A stretch of DNA of 64,000 nt from Glossina fuscipes (lineage: Eukaryota; Arthropoda; Insecta; Diptera; Glossinidae), in the NCBI RefSeq assembly GCF_014805625.2, contig NW_023998414.1:21422590-21486589 (forward strand), in the 5' to 3' direction. Below are positions 39,501 through 52,299 of the stretch, in pieces (positions within the stretch are counted from its first letter, which is position 1; every line of letters begins with the position of its first letter). Below the pieces are notes generated by a model, which saw nothing but the letters and a program-made list of their open reading frames with translations, ran no database searches and was not told the origin of the DNA. Position numbers and translations under genes: made by a program.

Positions 39501-39777
39501 AGATGCCTCTTTCTTTGTTAATCTAAAAATCAGATAAGAACATACAGTTCTTAACTTATTCGAAAAATTATTCACTTGATTCCATCATAAATGGCCCAAA
39601 AAACCAGACCGTATTATCGAGTAGAGATTTACTTTTCATTACTGTCCTTGAAAGGGATCCGAAGAGTTGAGTTCAATTTTCCAAACTTAATACATTACGT
39701 TAAAATGTTATATAATTTTTCTGGATTAACTCACTCACATCTTAAACTATTAAGAAGTATTTCTTAGTGCCCGTATG

Positions 39778-39900
39778 CCCTACACCACTTATGGTACAGC
39801 GTACATTAATTTATTGGGGATGATTGTAACACCCAGAAGGACTTGAGATAGACAACGGTGACTATTTTTACGCGTGGAAAATAAAACCTCACTTTTACAT
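39778..39900 (+). repeat. Family A left terminus, well preserved
   Basis: CCTACACCACTTATGGTACA forms a short near-palindrome (CTACACCA...TGGTAC), followed by TGTAACACCCAGAAGGACTT and GAGATAGACAACGG. The body is truncated after about 120 bases. Confidence 0.6.
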
Positions 39901-39957
39901 GTTAACTGCCTTTCAGATGAAAGCAAAAACTTCTCTCTGCACGGATAGTATCGTATC

Positions 39958-40126
39958 TTTAGAGCTGATTATCGCTTATCCCGAGGAAGATTGCCTAGTG
40001 GGTGCGTCATCAATCGACAAGTGTTACACCTTTACCGGCTGAGAAAACCCCACCGTACTGAAATTTGAACCCTCGAAAAATGACTTGGTACCCGCTGCTT
40101 CTACCTACTCGGCTAATCCTGAGGCA
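39958..40126 (-). mobile_element. tRNA-derived SINE-like element
   Basis: On the minus strand an A-box-like TTAGCCGAGTAGG (plus 40104-40116) is followed about 32 bases later by a B-box-like GGGTTCAAATTTC (plus 40060-40072). The downstream part reads GCCGGTAAAGGTGTAACACT and GATTGATGACGCACCC. The cloverleaf is not intact. It may belong to the same broad SINE type as the plus-strand copy at 24.48 kb, whose head is similar, but the bodies differ. Confidence 0.5.
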
Positions 40127-41661
40127 TATAAATACTTATTGACAACTATTGTGGCAGACAGACAAACTGGCACTTAAATCATTTTAAAATTAATTTGGGA
40201 TATGAGTTTATGATTATTAATTCGGAATGAATTGATCGCTCCAGGAATTACACATATCGGTGCCAGTTGAACTTAACCGAACAAGTAACTGCTGTGAGTT
40301 CATTGCTCATTAATTGGCAGGACACATGTTCAATGCTTATATTTATTAATTTCTTAATAACAGAGAGACAGTAAATAATGCCATTGTAAACTGATGTTTT
40401 TATTGGCCTTATCCATAGCATAAGAATAGCATAAGTAATGTAAATTTTCTTAACTCAATATTTTTGTGTATGTATGATTTTACCATCTCTTTTTATATAA
40501 CATTTATTCTTATACTCATATAATTAACACTAGGCTTGTAAGCCGCTTAAGTAGCAAAAATGAACATAGTAAGTTAAAATTTAGCACAAACATTCCTTGA
40601 TCGATTAAGAATATGAAATGAAAAAATGAGCGCGATCTGTTCACACACTCGCCGGCAGTGCAAAAGAAACTAAAGCACTTTTCGAACACAACGACAATTT
40701 TTTCAAATTGCGTCTATAAATTTCGAACCCATGAAGATATTTTCGACTGAACATCAAAGTGATCGTAATGAACATTTTCGGGCTTTCATAGGCTTTCGTT
40801 GCATTACCCCATTAGCACCAATATATTACGTACTTGTATTTTGATCTTCTTTTATCTTCAAAAAGTCGCTTATTGAGAAAAATTGGTACAATAGATATTA
40901 ATAAAAAAATATATTTCATTATCATTGAATTTGATAGTTGTGTACATTGATGCTTCTTATTAGTTTATCATTTTCATCAATAGACGTCGCTGATCAAAAT
41001 CACCCATTACATAATACATCTAAAGACATTAACTTCCTTACGTCGAATTTTTAAAGCCGAAAACCTGTCAAACTGCCGGGTGTAATAAAAATTCTGTGTT
41101 ATTAAAATATTTATCCAAATAAAATCGGGGAATATCTTGTCTTTCAAAGGGATAAGCTTTTTCCATCTTATTTCTTCAACCCTGCCACTGATCTTCTTGA
41201 TCGCTAGCTCTAACTCTAGCTTTCGCGAGTAGGCAAAAATCGATAAAATGACTTTTTATCTTATCGTTTTTTGTATCAGTCCAAGGGAGGAACATAACAT
41301 AGCGTATGTTATAAAAAATATCAGCATTTTTGCGAAATATCAATAGATGTAGTGCGTGTGTACGGTTTTTAAATGCTACTCGATCTCATATCTTATTTAA
41401 AAAAGGAAAAGTAATAATACATTTATGTAAATCTTTCTATTTATTATTTATTTGTTCGTTCGTTTTATTCTTTCTATGTAAATAAAATATAAATAAAAAA
41501 ATTTATGTACATACATGTTGAAACATGTAATCTTAAGTATAAGGAATGCATATAAGTGTAGTCACGTTATGATTAGCTAATGTATTAGAAATCAGACTTA
41601 TGTGGATTGGATTATGACTGCTCGAAGGAAAGGACTCACAACTTTAAATTAATATAAAATT

Positions 41662-41670
<9 letters not shown>

Positions 41671-41693
<23 letters not shown>

Positions 41694-41712
41694 GTGTTTT
41701 GTGTTTGTGTGT
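41671..41712. repeat. (TG)n microsatellite
   Basis: A TG dinucleotide run of about 27 bases followed by imperfect TG units, just past the 3' end of transporter paralog 2. Confidence 0.92.
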
Positions 41713-41774
41713 TTTATGTATGCATTTTTAGGTACAATTGTGCGTATAGGTATATTAAGCATTAAGCAAATAAT

Positions 41775-44700
41775 TCAGTTCCCCGTCATTGAAACCAAAC
41801 TGGAACGTCTGCGAGTATCTATTGGTATGCGATCTTTGGCTGGATTCGGTATGAAAAAACCTAAAAGTCCTGCCAATATTAACGAAACGCCCGAGGATAT
41901 GAACGTAATCTCGCAATGATTGGTAATAAGAGCGCCTACAATATTAGCACCGACTACACTACCCAAGCGTCCCATCATCAAAGATATACAAACAGCCATA
42001 GCTCTAAAAGGCAAGAAAATCCAAGATATTAATTTAAAAATCGTTTCAAAACTCAATTTCATATTTATTTACAAACCTTAGTCGAGTCGGATAAAGATCA
42101 ACTGTGGCGGCACTTAAAACATTTATACCCAATCCACATAGTAAAAGTATTAAATACATATAGAGGGCAAAATTCGGTTGATTGATAAGCGGAGCCGCTA
42201 TCCCACAAGCACCGCAAACGGCTAAGCAAAAAACTGCAAAAAAAAAGTTTTTCAAAATAATATTAAAACAACGAAATCATAACAAACAGTTAACCAGTTA
42301 ACTATGTTGACTTCTTTACCGATATACACTTATGCTCGTTACGGACACAGTGCATATGTAATATAAAATTAGATTGGTTCTAATGAAACAAATACACATT
42401 CATAATGATAAAATTTTATAAGGAAATCCGACAAGGACGGATGAATGTCATAGACAGTTAACCGGTTAAAGGATATATTTCCGTATACACTTACATAATA
42501 TGCTACGTTTGCTAATCTTATTAATAATGCCGCCGATACAGGCGAAGCCTACAGCGTATAGGAATTCCAGGATAAGCGATTTTTGATAGGTGGATATGTC
42601 CAATTTTTCATTGCATCGCTCCATCATCGTGTCGGACACGTTTCGTGCCAACTCAAATTTTAAAATACTTTCGTGCTTCTCGTAAACCACATTGCATATA
42701 TAGGCGCTACTACTCGGATTAGCGTTCATAAATTCGGCAACGCTATTTAAAATATCCGGGAACCACATATACATGCCATTCGAGGTAACAAATATCCAAA
42801 ATTGTATGGTACATATTAATACAGTGGTCATTACATATTCCCGATTGAATAATGGCTGAGTTTGAGACCACATTGATTTTAATAGAGCGGTTATCGGATT
42901 TTTATCTCTCTCATCAGTAGAATGACGTCGTGTATTATTATCTAAGTCTTCGATTACATGAGCAACCTAACGATATCGGATAAATCTAATATAAATTTCA
43001 TTGAATTTATTATATAACTTTTATTTATTTTACTTACCGGGAATGTTTCTTTTAACTTGCCCGTATTAAAGCGATAAATATCTTTTAAAACTTGCAAACA
43101 TTGCTCTTCATGACCTTGACTTAGCAAGAATTTCGGACTTTCAGGAATTCTGAATAAGCTTAAACCGCATAAAAGGCCAGGTATACCGCACACAACCATA
43201 AATAATCTCCAAGGCTTATAGGTGAGACCCAAGAAAGTTAAGGGCAAACGCCATTCTTGATTAATAACCAACCAGGCGATGCCGGGCATTATCATAGCAC
43301 CCACACCAAATATGAAAGCTGAGCTCATTATAGCGCGCGAACGATTCTTTTCAGTATGAAATTCGCCCAAATAAGCATAAATTGTGGCCGAACCGCCGGA
43401 AATGCTATATAAAATTAAGCCTAAATCAATAAATAAATATTTTCAATTAGTTAACAAACCCACCAAAATCCGTTAAGAAATCGTAAAATGACTAAAGACC
43501 AAAAATTTGTTGAAAAACTTGAAACAACGGTAAACACGAATCCCATTAGTAATGTGGGTCTTATAATACTTCGACGACCTGTAGTGTCAGCTAAAAAGCC
43601 CCATAGATGCGAACTGCTAATGATGCCAGCAAAACCGATCGCACTCATCACACCACGTTGATAAACTGTTAAATTAAGGTCACACTGCGATACAGGCAGC
43701 ACAAAACTAATACCCAATGTCTCCAATAAAACATTCGCAAGTATTACCCCAGATATTAAAATCAAAAGATAATTAAATTTACCAAAAGCTATAACAGAAT
43801 ACAAATATTATTACAAGTCGTAATTTAAAATTGCATTAAATCTAGGAAATTACTCACTGGTCACTTCTAAGGCATTTTCAAAATACTCGGTGCCTTTACT
43901 TAATTCAGGTTGTCCGGCGATAATATTTCCACCCTCGACAGTGGCAACCGTTAATTTAGTTTTCTCAGCTAAAAGATATATAATTCCATGAACAAAGAAA
44001 TGAACAAAAAAAAAAAAAAAAACATATTCGCTTTAGGGGAAACAGTTCAAAGAGATAGTTCTCACTAATATCCAAAATATTTGTTAAGAAAATTGATATT
44101 TTATACATGGACTGACACGCACTTAAAGGGCAGGGCGTTCGTTTGAGAAGTGTTGTAACATCTTCTTGTCAATTGTTGGCGTCCTGAATGATGCCGTGAA
44201 CACACTGTCGATAACGATCGAGCCAATTTTTAAAGCTTTCTAAACTAGTAACGACATTTCTCGTTTCTATGAATCAATTTGTATACCCAACAGGCCGACT
44301 GTCTGACCGTCTATCATCTGTTCCTAAGACACGAACTTAGTAATTCCTATCAAATACTCTAAATAGTGTGTGAAATTTATACCTAACGCCACTTATGTTA
44401 TACGGTATGTTATGATTATTTTGAATGGATCAATGTAACCAATGCAATAGGACTTAAGATGCAACCATCTTTTATTATGTCGACCTATTCAGTGTTAAAC
44501 GTTCTCCAGTGATGGTTTCTTTTTGGATGGAAGAAACTATAATACAGTATCATCCATCACCAAAAGTATCGAAAATTGAAGCCACTTTTGCCGGACTTAT
44601 TGCACAGAAGCCACAAAAGCCGCGGCGCGTAGTGTCGTAGTGTAATTGGTGCAAAATTTTAAGATAAAGAAAAAAATCATTTAATCTGTGTAGTGAACAG

Positions 44701-46083
44701 TGGAGAAGCATGGGAGGGATTCTAAAATATATTACTCTTTATGTGATTGGCGACCAATTTAATAAGAAAGATAAATTTTCGATCAAGAAAATGCAATCAT
44801 TTGTTGTAATATACTAGTAAATGTTTCTTCATCGTGTTTTACTAAGAAACGTTATTTCAAAAATAATGATCAGAGGAAATATGCTGTGTGACGTTGTGAG
44901 AATCACGGATGGTATACTTTGGTGTCGCAAAACGACAGAGAGTTTTTAATACTATAGCAGAGTTCATATTTTCAGTAAGCACGTTAAATTTCTAGGTAGA
45001 ATGACCAATTCCCTTCGAATCGCTCCCAGCCTCATATCAACTCACTCAGCGATCGACTCGATTAAACTTCACTCCCATGTTTTTTGCTTAGAAATGCTTT
45101 CGTCTAAAGACATCTTTTAGATTAGAGATTAAAGAAGTTAGAAATCAGAAGCAGCTAAGACATTAAGCCATAATATCGCGGCATGGACTTATTTATCAAA
45201 GGAAAAACTTGAAATTTCCAAAAGAGAAAACATTTCTTTCAAGTCGTAAACCTTTCTTTATCATATTCTCGAAGTTTCAAAGCATCTATTAAGTCAATTA
45301 AAGAATAAAATTGATTTTTGAAAAGATCTCTCAATCTCTGTATCTCTATCTCTCTCTCTCTCTGTCTACAGAGATGTAACCCATTAATTGATATGCACTC
45401 CAATGTTGCTTATACTTGTTACTGAGTTCTATTACATTTTGAAAGCTACAAAAACACAGTAATTAGAAGAGACCTACCTATACATGCATATATATTTAAT
45501 AAACCATAGCAAGAAGAAGAGAAAGAAGAGGAATAAGTCTCTTTCTATTTAATCGTCTTTACTTTGGTAAGAAATTTCCCGAAATATATGTAAAACTATT
45601 TTTATTCACATCCACATGGTAAACATATTTACATTTTGATTTTATTCAGATATTATATATGTTTTATATACATTATATATTATATATATTCATATATATA
45701 TATTTATATATATTTATTATATATATATATATATATATGTTGCTTTCGTATGAAACTTTATCTCACTTTCAATTACTCTTTGTAGACATTTCCATACATT
45801 TACATTTCACATTCCTGCTCATTTATTTTCTGTTTACGCAAAGTAAAGAAAAAAAAAACATTTGCGATCATTTAATTGAGCCGGCAATTATTACGAAGTG
45901 TCTTAATCATATTTCATAGAGATAGATGTTTCTAGTGGTTCGAGTGTCTCTCGTCTTATCGATCGTCTATATTGTTTTGTATGCACGCATACATATGCTT
46001 ATGTGATGTACTACAGCATAGGAAACAATTCATTTAAATTCTGACATGCTTCATACTTTAATAAATGTACATAAATAGATGAT

Positions 46084-46124
<41 letters not shown>

Positions 46125-49100
46125 GTTTTCTATAACCATTATTTACTTTATCTTTTCATAGGCAATATCGGAAAAAAGCCTTAAAGAGCTGCCAAAACAT
46201 ATTTTATTGTAAAAGGCATTACCAATTTTTATGTGCTTCCTTTTGAGTTGAGGTGAGAGAACCGTCTCTTCGCTTCAACGATTCTCTGAACATGACAATG
46301 TGTTTAGCATAGTAACACATCAACGAACTCGATATTTTTGTTCATTTGTTTTCTTTTGCGACTACTTTTCTCGCTCCATTACAATTATGAATTTCTTTAT
46401 TATTTTTTAGTCGATTGCATATTTTGTCCTTACGTCCACACCATTTTTAATTTATTACAATCGCAATTGTGTTCGTTTATTTTGAGCACAATTGAGGTTC
46501 AATTACGACCACTTTCGCGTTAATAGATCAGTAAAAAGTCTTGAAAAAAAAAAAAAAATTCACATCACCGTACACTCTCCAAAATTTCTCTCTACCGATA
46601 GGATACAGATGTGTAAAGGATTAAACAAAATATTAAGGTTTTATGTTATATAGGAGTATTGGTCCAAAGTCATTGGCTGCGCGCCACTTCAACTAACTGG
46701 TCCTTTTGCTGTGAGTTCCTAAAATTGTCTCGAGAACTAAAAAAACCGAACTAAACAGCTACGTAACATGCTACGTAACTGAACAAACTTTTGGAAAAAT
46801 ATTTAACATAGGACATAACATAGGACATAAAGCGATAAAAGTGTTAAGTTATCGAAAATGAAGATTCATCGATACGTTTTGTTTTTCGTATCAGCATAAA
46901 TTTAAGTCTGAGATGATTCACAATATATATCCCGCTGCCTATTTCTCACTTAAAATGACAAAAATTTCTGTAAAACTTTCAGTAAATTTTAAAAGTTTTC
47001 TGCATAGTTCATTATTGGAAAGCGAAGAAAAGCAATTCACCTTCAAACGAATTAAATAATGTTCAGCAATTTGAAAAATCTTTTTGTTGACTTGTTTTTT
47101 GTTCGCCGAACTATGTCGTACTATCGAACGAACCATGCCGTGCTTTTAAACTGTTTAAGCAAAGATTTTCCATGCCTTTGAATTAAGATAGACAGACTTG
47201 ATGATATAATTTAATGCGTACTTATGCATACTAAAAATTAGACCCTTCGTCCGAAAATATGATTTACATTTTATGGAAACGTTGAAATTATTTGATGTTT
47301 TATCTTGAGTTACATTACATATCATTTTTCAATAAACATTTATTGGGAAATTAAATGAAACGATTAAGTGAAATGTTATCAGCTGAGAAATGTACTCATA
47401 TATATAAAATTTGAAAAGGTGCAAATTTTTAATTGCAATGTAAGAAACAAGTTCGAAAGAATGTACGAATCTCTTTAATTCATCTAGTGAACGAAGAAAA
47501 GTATATATAACTGGACATACATTAGATGAGAGACAGTCATATTATGATCTTGCTTTTCCCCATTCTGTCACATTCATAATAAATTTGCATCTTTTGCGAC
47601 TAATTTCATAAACATCAAAACACTCTTATTAGATAAGATATTCTCTGATCACCACGGAATTTATCTCACGATGCCTCTGCTCCATTCAAAATTGACCATT
47701 TTAATTCTATGACAAGTTGAATGCATATTATGCAGCTGTTGTTGGTGCAATTGCAAAGATCGCTGTTAACGATTATCTGGCAGTTTATTAAACAGCAATG
47801 GACTTCAACGGTAGTTCCACGTAATCGATATGCTTTTCTTAATTATTATAATTATAAAATAATAATTAATTAAGGTAACAGAGGGTCAATTAAAATTTAT
47901 TATACGATTCAAGTTGAACTTAATTGCAATTTAAAATTTTTGGGAAATTTTTGATTCTTTTCCTTCTAAATGTAATGAGCATAGAGAATAAAAAGTGATT
48001 ATATTTTCCAAGGAATCAATCATAAAAATACAATACATGATCATAAAGTAATATATTTTTGAAAATCTTTTAAACTCATAAATTGCAATTAAGAGTAAAT
48101 TCGCAAAATTTTATTTAATAGTATTAACTTTGTGGATTAATTATTAAATAGATATCTTACTATATTCATCCATTTTATTGTTAAAAGAGTATTTCACGAA
48201 AAAAAAAAACCCCTTAATTATTAATATTCCGTAAAGACAACGTTAAGCAATTTATAGTCATTTAATTATTTTTTTAATTTTTAAAAAGAAGAAACACTTG
48301 TGATTGCAAACAATTTACTCAACGTATTGTTCCTTATAATCGAACTTCAATTATCAGGTTTTTTTCCTTATATTCCAAGAAACTGTATTCTGTTTTGACA
48401 GCACATTATCAAGCAATTATCAATTTCACTTCTCAATAGTACGCTTCTATTTATTTACATTACTATAACAGTAAATGTAGGAATCAGTTGCCTATTAATG
48501 GTAGCAACCAGCACGTATTTGTTTATAACCGACTATACGCATAATTTTGCATTAATGTTTGCATTTACCTTTTCCCCAACATCCCCCTAACAAACAATGC
48601 GAACAATTATATTAGATTTGTTAAGCATATGTAGTCGCGTTCAATATAAAAAAATGCATTGCAGCTTTCACAAAATATCTATGTATTACTGATTCAATCG
48701 TCTTACAGGCTCAAAGGTTGGGTTGTCAGAACCTATACGACATATGGTATAAGGGCAAATAAATTTGAACGGATGTACGCAACACTCAGAAGAACTTGAG
48801 ATAAAGCACCCGAGCTTAGATCGGTCTAGAAAGTAATTCTCTGTCCGTCGGTCCGTTTTGTTTTCTTCTCTATAGCCTACAGGCCGTGAGTTTTAAAATA
48901 TTTTAATGAAAGGACGAACGTAACTAAAACTCGATCTAGATCGATTCGCTTTCTGGATCGATCCAAGCTTCTCTGTCCGCCTGTTCGTTTTGTTTTCTTG
49001 TGTATAGCCTACAGGCCGTAAGTTTTAAAATATTTTCATGAAAGGACGAACGTAACTAAAACTCGATTTAGATCGATTCGCTTTCTGGATCGATCCAAGT

Positions 49101-51252
49101 TTCTCTGTCCGTCTGTCCGTTTTGTTTTCTTGTGTGCCGCCTATAGGTCACAATTTTTGCGATATTTCCATTACATTTCTTCTTCAGTTCTTCGATCCCT
49201 TCTAATAAAGGGACCTATTTTGAAAAGTCATTTATATGAACAACCACATTAAGCGAAGTGATCCAGAGTTGTGGCCCAGTATAATGTTTTTACTTGTTGA
49301 AAATGTTGGTTTCACATTTTTGGACTACCCCTGCTGCCAAGATAAATTCAAATATTAATTAAGTCAGCTATAATTGATGTTTTACTATTTTCCTAATAAA
49401 ATGCGATCTTTGCTTAACCTTTTAACAGAAGTGTAACGAAATTTTCCTTTGTTGTTACTGGATTTTCTTACTCCGAGAATATATGCATATATGATTTTTC
49501 AATTATTCAATATTTGAGTTTTTAAGCAATCGACGACAAACACGCGAATATAAATGCGTTGTATCTGTATCGCAAACGGCAGACGGACAAATAGGAGCTG
49601 GAGTCTCTAAGCGACAAATTGGTCTTTGCCAATATATATCGAGAGTTATTCTCTGCTCCACATTCTTCTTGCGAAAAACGAACGCAATTATTTCTTAATA
49701 TAAACGATTATATGCATATAATAATATGCACATAGATATGAATGTTTATGTCCACAGACCAAACGACAAATTGAGTTAAAGCGATCGATAACTATGTATA
49801 TAAATATACGAAATGAAATATACTGTTTATGGTGTACGCAAACTTTAAAATCTCTAATTTGACGTTAATGACTTCTTTCTTTTCACTGTAAACGCTGTAG
49901 CGATGAATATACTTTTTCTCTTGTCATTATTAGTTTCAATAAAAATTATTCGTAAACAATTCATTTAACGAATTTGACCTCAAATAACGTAAACAATGTC
50001 TTTGAAAACAATGTGGAGAGGCATTCAAGAATGTCTCTCGAAAACTACCATTAAACGAATCGTAAATATTCACCACTTTAAGGAAAATGTATTAAAATTG
50101 CATTTCAATCAATATTATCGATGTTGTCACTATTCACATTCACTACTATTAAGGGAGTAGCTCACACCTATTGTGCCCTTTGATTTAAATGAAATGAATT
50201 AAGAAATATATGAGTTTTTAAAGCTTCATCGTAATTTTTGGAGTAAATTTGGAGGCTCGATATATTTGACATAACTGATAACTTAGCCATTGGTATTGAC
50301 CGAAATTAAATTTCAACAATTTTAGATAACAGATATCTAAAAATTGTGTGAAGATCAAAATGTATATTAAAATTAATTAAAAACGCTATAGGGAGACACG
50401 GATAGTCATTTTTTTATCCTACACACTCCCACTAACAATCAGTCTTTCAAAATAAGGTTTTATATGGGAAGCAACCGAGAAAGTTGCCCAGTCCGAAGCA
50501 TTTGCCATAGTGTTCGTCCAAATTCTATTACAACATATTAAAAATTCCAGTTAGACAGGCAGATGGATAAATAAGCTTAGAATCATTTTATTTTTTAATT
50601 GAAATTAATGCTATGGGATTGTCGTATTGACTTGGCTTAAACAGTTTTCAAATTTTTTTGAGATTTCACCTTTGGTCGGATATATAAGAAATGCGGGTTC
50701 AATCAGTCTGTTTTTAAGTTAAAGGTTCAAATTTCTATGGGGACAATTTATAAAGACTTTAAAGGCATATGCCTGACTATAGGCGCGTCTCTCGTTATGG
50801 TAAATGAATGAAATGGACCATTATGGAAAGCGCTGCGCCTTTAACGCAACAATAACACCACTCGAAAGTAAGTTATCTATACTTTGCGAGACAAGGATCA
50901 GTCTTATAAGCAAAACTTAGTTGGTTCGAAGATTGAACCTTTAACGCAACAATAACACCACACGAGAATGTGTTATTGAATTAAGCTCGTGAGCGGAACT
51001 TTCTAGGATGGCGTTGTAGTTGTGATGTATATAAGCAAGTTTTTTAGGAAACTTGGAAATACTTAATGGAATATTTCAAAGAAATTAATTTCGTGACCCA
51101 TATGGAATATTTAGCGATACAGCAATCAGTTTTTCTTAGTTCATTCATGTCCTTTGCCTTTAGTCATTGAATTTAACCTTTTTTAAGAAACGAGAAAAAC
51201 CTTGAAAAATGGCATTAAATATCGATCGATTATCAATTGAGATTATTATTTC

Positions 51253-51291
<39 letters not shown>

Positions 51292-51400
51292 ATTAATGAT
51301 TCCTCTTTTAACTTGAAACTGTTTCCATAGATTTATTAATTTTCAAATTTAAAGAATACTTACAGGCTACACTATCTTGTTTATCTTTGAATTCGCACAT
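41775..51400 (-). CDS. SV2/sugar-porter-like MFS transporter, paralog 2
   Basis: Second copy of the same membrane transporter family; the substrate is unknown. Exons by sequence (minus, 5' to 3'): 51364-51400, 43858-43968, 43464-43788, 43038-43404, 42495-42966, 42077-42233, 41775-42003. All introns are GT-AG and in frame, giving 565 residues. A short polar N-tail (MCEFKDKQDSVA and exon 2) precedes TM1 (FGKFNYLLILISG). Motif A is GFLADTTGRRS and the loop signature is PESPKFLL. The central exon carries QFWIFVTSNGMYMWFPDI and a longer luminal-type loop than paralog 1. The last exon has RAMAVCISLMMGR and a longer Arg/Ser tail. Exons 3 and 6 have exactly the same lengths as their counterparts in paralog 1 (325 and 157). 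It lacks one intron that paralog 1 has. The distal first exon rests on donor quality, phase and the parallel layout of the sister gene. Confidence 0.88.
44383..44500 (+). repeat. Dispersed repeat family A fragment
   Basis: CGCCACTTATGTTATACGGT, GTAACCAATGCAATAGGACT, TAAGATGCAACCATCTTTTA and TTATGTCGACC follow the order of the family's first 110 bases. Confidence 0.55.
45642..45740. repeat. (AT)n-rich low-complexity tract
   Basis: Alternating TA with TTTATA and TTCATA interruptions over about 100 bases; the frame over it is an artefact. Confidence 0.85.
46087..46121. repeat. (AT)n microsatellite
   Basis: Pure TA dinucleotide run of about 34 bases. Confidence 0.92.
48725..49300 (+). repeat. 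Family A copy with 132-base internal tandem units
   Basis: Starts with CTATACGACATATGGTATAA, then GTACGCAACACTCAGAAGAA and CTTGAGATAAAGC. The block beginning CTGTCCGTC(G/T)GTCCGTTTTG recurs at 48841, 48973 and 49105, an exact period of 132 bases. Each full unit contains CCTACAGGCCGT(G/A)AGTTTTAA, ATGAAAGGACGAACGTAACT and CTTTCTGGATCGATCC. The third unit is partial and then diverges. The near identity of units 1 and 2 points to a recent duplication inside an old element. Confidence 0.82.
50838..50968 (+). repeat. 26-base direct repeat, 100 bases apart
   Basis: CCTTTAACGCAACAATAACA followed by CCAC(T/A)CGA occurs at 50838 and again at 50938. The intervening DNA is not repeated. It is too long for a normal target-site duplication. 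Confidence 0.75.
51257..51289. repeat. (AT)n microsatellite
   Basis: Pure TA run about 75 bases downstream of the first exon of paralog 2 in transcript sense, within the first intron. Confidence 0.92.
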
Positions 51401-52299
51401 TTTGTTTTTGTTTTTTTTTTTAAGAATATTCAAAAATTAAAAATTTTACAAGAATTTATTAAATTATTTCACAGAAACGCACGCACACCAGCTCATTAAA
51501 TTTTAATACATATTTAAGGTGTAAATCCTTTATATTTCCCCTTCAAGTAACCAACGCAGTCAATCTTCACAACTAAGCTGACTGATCTTGAATGGAACGC
51601 ATTAAACACTTTTATAGGCAAACAGTGGAGAATAAATTGTAAACAATAGAAAAGTATAACTTAAATGAAATGAAAAGCGCAAGCGTTATACGTCTTAGAC
51701 ATGTATATAATGTGAAAAAAAAAGAATAAAATAAAGTAAAATAAAAATAAAATAAAACAAAAACAAATAATGAAAAAATCTTTATCACACAACTCATAAA
51801 AATTGTTAACTACACATGTAAAAGTAACAACGCGGTTAGTTTTATAACCATTGTAGCGTATATCTTATGCAGATTAATTTAATGTAAGTAAAAGTGTATT
51901 TTGAATTGTACACATACAAGGGCCTATATATCTATGAATTAAAGTTTTCAAATTTTCGAAAGATTTTACTTCAATACGCAAATAAAATGTTAAACGATGA
52001 TAATCTATCTCCCTTACGGGGATAAACGCAAAGAATTAGATTCAATTATTTCTTTCGTTTTCTTGTTAAATTGCATATTAAGAACTATGCATAATCCAAT
52101 AACAAAAGAATAATTTTTCTTAAGTTCTCATAATGAGTTTGATATATGTCAATTAATATACCCGTACAATCGCGTCTAGTAAGTCAGGTAAGAAAATATG
52201 AATTGAAGGAAAATTTGCACTTTTTAAGTATTTTAAGTAAGAAACAACACTATAATGGAACACAGCTTATCATTAAATACACACACCGCTTCGCCTAAT

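Larger units (their letters stand above)
36223..41774. other. Intergenic DNA between the two transporter paralogs
   Basis: It should contain the promoter and 5' leader of paralog 1 and the 3' flank of paralog 2. Long poly-T/poly-A tracts lie at 36330-36390 and 36903-36940. A strong splice-donor word on the minus strand (CGCG|GTAAGTG, plus-strand complement at about 37117-37130) could mark a noncoding leader exon. Family A fragments occur at 39.2-39.5 kb and 39.78-39.9 kb and a SINE at 39.96-40.12 kb. A 50-codon open stretch near 37.97-38.13 kb is unassigned. Confidence 0.5.
43969..51363 (-). other. Intron 1 of paralog 2, repeat-rich
   Basis: The 7,395-base intron holds a family A fragment at 44.38-44.5 kb, (AT)n runs at 45.65-45.74 kb and 46.09-46.12 kb, a family A copy with tandem units at 48.7-49.3 kb, a 26-base direct repeat 100 bases apart near 50.84 kb, and an (AT)n run at 51.26 kb. 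A minus-strand frame near 44.28-44.19 kb (NVVTSLESFKNWLDRYRQCV) looks protein-like but ends quickly and is unassigned. No nested gene is supported. Confidence 0.6.
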
